A DNA stretch of 64,000 nt from CAWHYG01 sp963833505 (GTDB lineage Bacteria > Eisenbacteria > RBG-16-71-46 > CAIMUX01), in contig CAWHYG010000004.1 in assembly GCA_963833505.1 (NCBI GenBank), positions 558,001-622,000 of the forward strand, read 5' to 3'. Numbering within the stretch: position 1 is the first letter of the stretch; each line of letters opens with the position of its first letter. Shown here piece after piece: positions 59,014 through 64,000 of the stretch. The position numbers were made by a program, and so were the translations under genes. Below the pieces are notes generated by a model. It saw only the letters and a list, made by a program, of their open reading frames with translations. It was not told the DNA's origin and ran no database searches.

Positions 59014-60993
59014 CTACCCTCCCGGTCTTCGCAACAGCCCGAGCGGATCTTCCGGCGCCCCGACGGAGCGGGGCGTGGTCCCGGTCCCCGTCTTGTCGGC
59101 GGAGCCGTCTCCCGCGCCATTTCCCTCGCCCGGCGCCAGGAAGAGATTCGTCTCCAGGCCCCGCTGTCGCGTGTAGAGATCGAAGTAGCGGCCGCCAAGC
59201 TTGTACAGCTCCGCATGGGTCCCCCGCTCGATGATCCGTCCTTCCTCGACGACGAGGATCTGATCCGCGCGAAGGATCGTCGAGAGCCGGTGCGCGATCA
59301 CGAACGTCGTGCGTCCCTTCATCAACTCCGCCAGACCCGCCTGGATCAGGGCCTCGGACTCCGAGTCGAGGTGCGAGGTCGCCTCGTCCAGGATCAGGAT
59401 CCGCGGGTCGGAGAGGATCGCCCGGGCGATCGAGACCCTCTGCCGCTGGCCCCCGGAGAGCTTGACCCCGCGCTCGCCGACGACCGTGTCGAGCCCCTCC
59501 GGCAGGCGTTCCGCGAATTCGTCAACCCTGGCCGTGCGGCAGGCGTGGAGGATCGCATCCGCGCTCGCATCGGGGCGCGAGAAGGCGACGTTCTCGCGGA
59601 TCGAGCCGTCGAACAAGAACGTCTCCTGCAGGACGACGCCGATCTGCGTCCGGAATCGATCGAGGCGGACGGTCGCGAGATCGGTTCCATCGATCCGCAC
59701 GACACCCTTCTGCGGAACGTGAAAAGCGGCCAGCAGACCGATGATCGTCGATTTCCCCGATCCCGAGGGGCCGACAAGCGCGGTCACCGTCCCCGGCTGG
59801 GCGACGAAGCTCACGTCGTGGAGCACCTCCGCGTTCCCCTCATAGGCGAAGCTGACGTGTTCGAGTGCGACGCGCCCCTCGATCACGCCGATGTCTCCAG
59901 TGCGGGCGGGGTCCTCGTCCTCCGGCCGCTCGCGGAGCAGCTCGCGCGTCCGCTCGAGCCCGGCCAGGGCTTCCGTGAGCTGGGTGCCGATCTGGACGAT
60001 CTGGAAGATCGGCGCCACGAGGAAACCGAGGAAGGCCGTGTAGGTGAAGAATCCTCCCAGCGTCATCGCGCCGGACAAGACCTGGTGCGCGCCGACGAAC
60101 ATGATCGAGGCGCCGACGATACCGAGGAGGAGGGTCGAGGAGAGGCCCAGAAGCGAGGTCGCTGTCAAAGTCCGGATCACGTTCTCGAGGAGGCGATACA
60201 CGCCCCCGGCGAAGACCGCCGCCTCCCGCGCCTCGGCGTGGTAGCCCTTGACCGTCCGCACGGCGCCGAGCGACTCGGTCAGCCGTCCCGTCACCTCGGC
60301 GTTGATCTTCCCGCGCTCGCGGAAGATCGGGCGGATCGTCGTGAAGGCTCGATTGAGCCCCACCGAGAAGAGCAGGAGCGTCCCGAAAGCGACCGCGGTC
60401 ATCAGGGGGCTGATCTTCAGGAGGACGACGAAGGCGATCAGCGCCGTCATGATCCCGCCGATCAGCTCGATCAGTCCGGTGCCGATCAGGTTCCGGATCC
60501 CCTCGACGTCGCTCATGATCCGCGAGACGAGGTTCCCCGTCTTGTTCGCGTCGTAGAACGCGACCGGGAGGCGGCCGACGTGCTGCTGGACCTTGATCCG
60601 CAGCTCGGCGATCAGCTTCTGCGCCGCCTTCGAGAGGATCTGGGTCAGGCCGAAGGACGTGGCTCCCTGCACGAGGGTGGCGGCGAGAACGGCGAGGACC
60701 ATCGGGAGGAGAAGCTTCACGTGCTTCTTGCCGATGACGTCGTCGATGAGGAACTTCGTCGACGCGGGGAGCACGAGGCCGCTCACCCGATTCACGGCCA
60801 TTAGGAGGAGGCCGACGAGAAGCGCCGCGCGCCGCGGCCGGACGAGATCCATGATGTCCGGTAGAAGGGCGCGGATCCGCTCCGAGCGCGGGCGATTGTC
60901 GGGAACGGCGTCGGATGCCGCGGAAGCGCCGGCTCGGGGGCCACGCCCCGCGCTCCCGCTTCGCTCCCCCCTCGGGAAGTGGGCCGGTCTCAT
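59014..60993 (-). CDS. MsbA-like ABC exporter (permease-ATPase fusion)
   Basis: 659 residues, apparently homodimeric. The six-helix membrane domain follows a low-complexity N-terminus. The nucleotide-binding domain has Walker A GPSGSGKST, Q-loop VVLQETFLFDGSIRENVAF, signature LSGGQRQR, Walker B LILDEATSHLD with catalytic Glu, and the H-loop IAHRLST. All motifs are canonical, unlike the heterodimer at 26051-29955. The C-terminal 40 residues are a Gly/Thr-rich extension. Lipid A core, phospholipid or drug export is typical of the class. It is convergent with the GT39 gene at 57365, whose context fits envelope biogenesis. Confidence 0.9.
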   Translation of the reverse strand: MRPAHFPRGERSGSAGRGPRAGASAASDAVPDNRPRSERIRALLPDIMDLVRPRRAALLVGLLLMAVNRVSGLVLPASTKFLIDDVIGKKHVKLLLPMVLAVLAATLVQGATSFGLTQILSKAAQKLIAELRIKVQQHVGRLPVAFYDANKTGNLVSRIMSDVEGIRNLIGTGLIELIGGIMTALIAFVVLLKISPLMTAVAFGTLLLFSVGLNRAFTTIRPIFRERGKINAEVTGRLTESLGAVRTVKGYHAEAREAAVFAGGVYRLLENVIRTLTATSLLGLSSTLLLGIVGASIMFVGAHQVLSGAMTLGGFFTYTAFLGFLVAPIFQIVQIGTQLTEALAGLERTRELLRERPEDEDPARTGDIGVIEGRVALEHVSFAYEGNAEVLHDVSFVAQPGTVTALVGPSGSGKSTIIGLLAAFHVPQKGVVRIDGTDLATVRLDRFRTQIGVVLQETFLFDGSIRENVAFSRPDASADAILHACRTARVDEFAERLPEGLDTVVGERGVKLSGGQRQRVSIARAILSDPRILILDEATSHLDSESEALIQAGLAELMKGRTTFVIAHRLSTILRADQILVVEEGRIIERGTHAELYKLGGRYFDLYTRQRGLETNLFLAPGEGNGAGDGSADKTGTGTTPRSVGAPEDPLGLLRRPGG

Positions 60994-61235
60994 CTCCAGG
61001 CCTCAGAAGGCGCGCGGGCACCCATACCGGGATCTTTCGTGCGGGAGCCATCCATCCGTTGAGGATAGGGATCGGCCGCGCGGAGGACCAGAGCGGATCC
61101 GGCTCCGGAAGCCCTTTGGTCCGCAAAGGTCTCGCGCTATCCTGAACAGCACTACCGTGTCGCCTCGTCCTTTCCTTCCGGTGCGGGGACGGGGCTCCGG
61201 GCTCACGTAACACAAGCAATCTCTGGAGGTCGAAA

Positions 61236-62009
61236 ATGGCGAAGTCCAATCATCCTGCCGGCACCTTCTGTTGGTTCGAATGCGGCTCGAAGGACGCGGC
61301 GAAGGCGAAGCCGTTCTACGCCCACGTCTTCGGCTGGAACGCGGTCGACATGCCCATGCCCGGTGGAGGCGGAACCTATACGATCCTCAAGTCCGGCAAC
61401 GAGGACGTGGCGGGCCTCTACCAGATGTCCGGACCGCACTTCGAGGGGGTTCCGTCCCACTGGCTGTCGTACGTCGCGGTCGATGACGTCGACGAGACCA
61501 CGAAGCACGCGTCAACCCTCGGCGGGAAGGCGATGGCCGAGCCGAGGGACATTCCGAACGTCGGGCGCATCGCGATTCTGCAGGATCCCACCGGCGCCGT
61601 CATCGCGGTCGCGCGCCTGGATCCCCACCCCGGCACGTCCGAAAAGGGCCCGTTCGGCTGGTGCGAGCTTTCGACGCGAGACACCGCCCGCGCGCAGACG
61701 TTCTACACCGAGCTCTTCAACTGGACGGCGAAGGCCGATCCGCAGCATCAGTACACCGAGTTCCAGGCGAACGGGAAGTCGATCGCCGGCATGATGGCGA
61801 TGATGCCGGAGCAGGGTAACGGCCCTTCCTATTGGATGCCCTACGTCATGGTCGACGATTGCGACGCCGTTGCCCGGAACGTGACAGAGCTGGGCGGAGA
61901 GACCTACGTGCCGCCCAAGACCATCGAGAAGGTGGGACGATTCACGATCTTCGGGGATCCCGCCGGGGCGGTTCTTGCTGCGATCAAGCTGGAGATGCGG
62001 ATGCCCTAG
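61236..62009 (+). CDS. VOC-family protein with two glyoxalase-like domains
   Basis: 257 residues, ATG 61236 after GGAGG. Two tandem betaalphabetabetabeta units: GTFCWFECGSKDAAKAKPFYAHVFGWNAVD... with VPSHWLSYVAVDDVDETTKHASTLGGKAMAEP, and FGWCELSTRDTARAQTFYTELFNWTAKAD... with YWMPYVMVDDCDAVARNVTELGGETYVPP. Both end in the GRxxIxxDPxGAVxA motif. This matches the small vicinal-oxygen-chelate proteins often annotated as glyoxalase/bleomycin-resistance-like. Metal ligands are not obvious, so an enzyme activity cannot be assigned. It is monocistronic. Confidence 0.88.
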   Translation: MAKSNHPAGTFCWFECGSKDAAKAKPFYAHVFGWNAVDMPMPGGGGTYTILKSGNEDVAGLYQMSGPHFEGVPSHWLSYVAVDDVDETTKHASTLGGKAMAEPRDIPNVGRIAILQDPTGAVIAVARLDPHPGTSEKGPFGWCELSTRDTARAQTFYTELFNWTAKADPQHQYTEFQANGKSIAGMMAMMPEQGNGPSYWMPYVMVDDCDAVARNVTELGGETYVPPKTIEKVGRFTIFGDPAGAVLAAIKLEMRMP

Positions 62010-62232
62010 CGCTGAAGCTGCTGCGCATCGCAATCCGCGGCTCAGTCTACAGACCTGCGGAAGTTCTCACAGACTTTCACTGGCTGCCCCCGGGGCCACT
62101 TCCGCGCAGGTGCCCAGGCACCGGGGCCGGTCCCGTTGGCACGCCCCCTGCGCGGATCAAACCGGCCTCGCAGCCGCGGCTACGCCCCTTTGATCAGGAT
62201 GCAGGGCGCCGCAGGAACGCGGTGCTCGGCCG

Positions 62233-62510
62233 GCGACGGTCGAGAGGATTCCACTTCGAATGGATCGCCACCAGTATCCGAGGAACGGTTCGTCGGCGGG
62301 ATGCACCCATTCGATCGGACCCGCGCGCGGCGCGTCCGTGCTGGAGCGCTCATTGTCGGACTTGAGCACGAAGGTGTTGAGGAAGGACCCGCTCAACTTC
62401 TTCCCAAGTCCGGAGCGCCCGGTGTTCTTGTCCAGGAATTGCAGCGACAGGTCGCGATAGATGGAGTGAAGTTCCCCCCGCGCGGAATCCGGGCCGGCCC
62501 GCGCAGACAG
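62233..62510 (-). pseudogene. C-terminal remnant of an AsmA/DUF748-like envelope protein
   Basis: The frame reads ARGELHSIYRDLSLQFLDKNTGRSGLGKKLSGSFLNTFVLKSDNERSS...IEWVHPADEPFLGYWWRSIRSGILSTVAG, then coding character stops (RAPRSCGALHPDQRG). The FxYWWRSxxSGIxSTV end resembles the C-terminus of large AsmA-like proteins of the FCB group (from memory, not searched). No start codon or N-terminal body is present. The rest of 62010-62568 holds nothing recognisable. Confidence 0.55.
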
Positions 62511-62568
62511 CCGGAGGGCGCTGAGCGGCTATCCTGGGTTGCCGGTTCCCGTCAGACGTCGCTTCGCG

Positions 62569-64000
62569 CTAACGGATCACGACCCACCTAGCCAGCCGTG
62601 TTCCGGTCGCCGTCTCGAGCCGCACCCAGTAGGCGCCGGAGGGGAGCAAGCATCCCCCGAGTCCGTCCGGAACCGAGGTGATCTCGCTTCGTCCGGGTTT
62701 CAATCCGTCGATCTCCCGATTCCAGACCTCCCGCCCCGCCGCATCGAACAAACGGAGGGTCACTGGTCCGGACTGCGGCAGCTCGATCGACGTGATCAGA
62801 TCGCCCCGGCCCGGATTCGGCTCCACCCGCAGGCTCAGGGCCGTCGGGGAGAGCGCCTGCCCTTGCACGGGCCCCCAGCGCCCTTCCGGTCCGGAAGGTC
62901 CGAGCACCTCCACCTCATACGCGTAGATCACGCCCGGCTCCGCCTCCGTGTCTTCGTACCGCATCACCGCGCCGGTTCCGGCCGGAAGATCAGAGTCGAT
63001 GCAGACCCAATCCGATCCCGGCATGCGGCGATAGACGCGGTATCCGAGGGCGTTGAGGTCGGCCGGAACGTCCCAGGAGATGATGATGCTCCCCTCCCCC
63101 GGCGTCGCTTCCAGGGACAGGCCGGTCGGGGTATTGCCCGTGAAGGAAAAACTCCACCCCTGGGCCGGAACGGCCTGCGTGGTGTCCCCCCTCACGTCGA
63201 CGGCCGTGATCCGCCAGTGATAGGTCGCAGGTTGATCATGCGGTGGCCGCGGGAAGTCGAAGGTGGTCCCGCTCGCGGGTAACACAGTGTCGCCGTGGGC
63301 CGGAACGGCCCCTCCCCACCAGGTCAGGAGGTAGTGGTCGAGCGTGTCGGTCGGGTCGTACGGGACCGCGGCCTGCCAGGCCAGCCTGGGAGGTTGGTCG
63401 TAGAAGAAGACCGACCCGTCGGGCGGCGAGGCGAGCTGGAAGGTGTTGATCGGCGGCATGAGTTGGATCCGCCCGGTGCCGAGCTGCGGCGACGGATGCC
63501 CCTCGTTGAAGAGCACGTTTTGCAGCGTGATGTAGATGTACCGATTGGACGGGGTGTTCGGCGGGATGACGAAGTGGACCGAGGCCACGGTGGCGCCGCC
63601 GGTTCCGTGGGGCAACGGCGAGGTCCCGGCGGCGGAGAAAGAGGCGGCCTTCTGAGCGCCGGAGCCGGCGGGCTTGCCCCAGACCGCCAGGAGGCCGGTG
63701 GAATCCGCCCCGGCCGACGAGACGATGGCGTCGCTGAACGCAATCGTCCCCTGGGCGGAACGGATGCCCAGATTGCCCAGGTCCCGATCGGTCGTAAGCG
63801 CCACGTGGACCGGCATGCCCGGCGCAACGACGATGTCGGAAGCCGGGAGCGAAAGCTCGAAGTCGTAGACGGCGAGAGACGAATTGACGCCGATGACGCC
63901 GTGCGCGTCGGTCGCCTCGACCTTGGTCACGCCTCCCGACACCGCCGTCACCAGTCCCGAGGTCGGGTTCACCGTCGCGACCACGGGATTGAGCACGCTC
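62569..64000 (-). CDS. Secreted multidomain protein with FlgD-like tail (5' end off window)
   Basis: At least 477 residues; the frame is open at the right edge, so the N-terminus is missing. Order: end of a BIG2-like Ig domain (VVATVNPTSGLVTAVSGGVTKVEATDA), a cohesin-like beta domain (YDFELSLPASDIVVAPGMPVHVALTTD...GTIAFSDAIVSS...ASVHFVIP), Fn3-like domains (PPRLAWQAAVPYDPTDTLDHYLLTWWG; IIISWDVPADLNALGYRVYRR) and a FlgD-like tail (LRVEPNPGRGDLITSIELPQSGPVTLRLFDAAGREVWNREI...ARWVVIR). A cohesin-like module could in principle bind the dockerin protein at 39421. It is exported if the missing start carries a signal peptide, as in its relatives. Confidence 0.82.
   Translation of the reverse strand, partial: SVLNPVVATVNPTSGLVTAVSGGVTKVEATDAHGVIGVNSSLAVYDFELSLPASDIVVAPGMPVHVALTTDRDLGNLGIRSAQGTIAFSDAIVSSAGADSTGLLAVWGKPAGSGAQKAASFSAAGTSPLPHGTGGATVASVHFVIPPNTPSNRYIYITLQNVLFNEGHPSPQLGTGRIQLMPPINTFQLASPPDGSVFFYDQPPRLAWQAAVPYDPTDTLDHYLLTWWGGAVPAHGDTVLPASGTTFDFPRPPHDQPATYHWRITAVDVRGDTTQAVPAQGWSFSFTGNTPTGLSLEATPGEGSIIISWDVPADLNALGYRVYRRMPGSDWVCIDSDLPAGTGAVMRYEDTEAEPGVIYAYEVEVLGPSGPEGRWGPVQGQALSPTALSLRVEPNPGRGDLITSIELPQSGPVTLRLFDAAGREVWNREIDGLKPGRSEITSVPDGLGGCLLPSGAYWVRLETATGTRLARWVVIR

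Overview
The window is high-GC bacterial DNA, probably from an uncultured member of the FCB/Eisenbacteria-like group. That placement is inference. It rests on several secreted proteins that end in a FlgD-like immunoglobulin domain (PNP...G..V...WdG.d..G..v.sGvYfy.....vvR), on dockerin, HAF and LVIVD secreted repeat proteins, on another secreted class ending in a W-G-x-I-K-x-x-Y-[RH] tail, and on the mixture of housekeeping genes. No rRNA or tRNA gene was recognised.

Layout. 1-9.6 kb: a truncated membrane glycosyltransferase with TPRs, a class I/II aminotransferase, an alpha/beta hydrolase, a large secreted FlgD-tailed protein and a long-chain acyl-CoA ligase. 9.7-11.7 kb: an intact IS1634-type element with 19-bp inverted repeats and a 6-bp target duplication. 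11.9-25.7 kb: FabH, a CopA-type copper ATPase, secreted proteins, a class V aminotransferase, an LVIVD lipoprotein, a 31-residue membrane peptide beside an ArsR regulator, FmdB, a glycogen-binding-domain protein, ferredoxin and the cytochrome bd oxidase pair cydAB. 26-30 kb: a heterodimeric ABC exporter. 30-37 kb: a gene-poor stretch with decayed genes (FlgD fragment, nucleotidyltransferase tail, amidase, dihydrofolate-reductase-like) around a phage-tail-like S74 protein paired with a small FlgD protein. 37-49 kb: 2-hydroxyacyl-CoA dehydratase and its activator, a dockerin protein, an FHA protein, an S9 peptidase, LemA and an M48 protease, and a second GT39-TPR protein. 48.8-52.9 kb: a frameshifted DUF1028-TPR gene, then a secreted cysteine-rich gene interrupted by a complete group II intron. 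53-64 kb: RtcB, aldo/keto reductase, tyrosyl-tRNA synthetase, another GT39 enzyme, an MsbA-like ABC exporter, a VOC protein, an AsmA-like remnant and an edge-truncated FlgD-tailed protein.

Three things stand out. (1) A group II intron at 50484-52421 splits a secreted-protein gene, and precise removal restores one open frame across the junction (Y-W-F-A-G-Y). (2) That protein and two others share the C-terminal motif [TS]-W-G-x-I-K-[NS]-x-Y-[RH], which resembles no sorting signal I know and occurs in proteins lacking the FlgD tail. (3) GC-rich minisatellites (about 18, 39, 42, 45 and 52 bp) occur between genes and, in frame, inside conserved enzymes. The physiology suggested is respiratory or facultative (cytochrome bd, copper efflux), with a large investment in secreted proteins.
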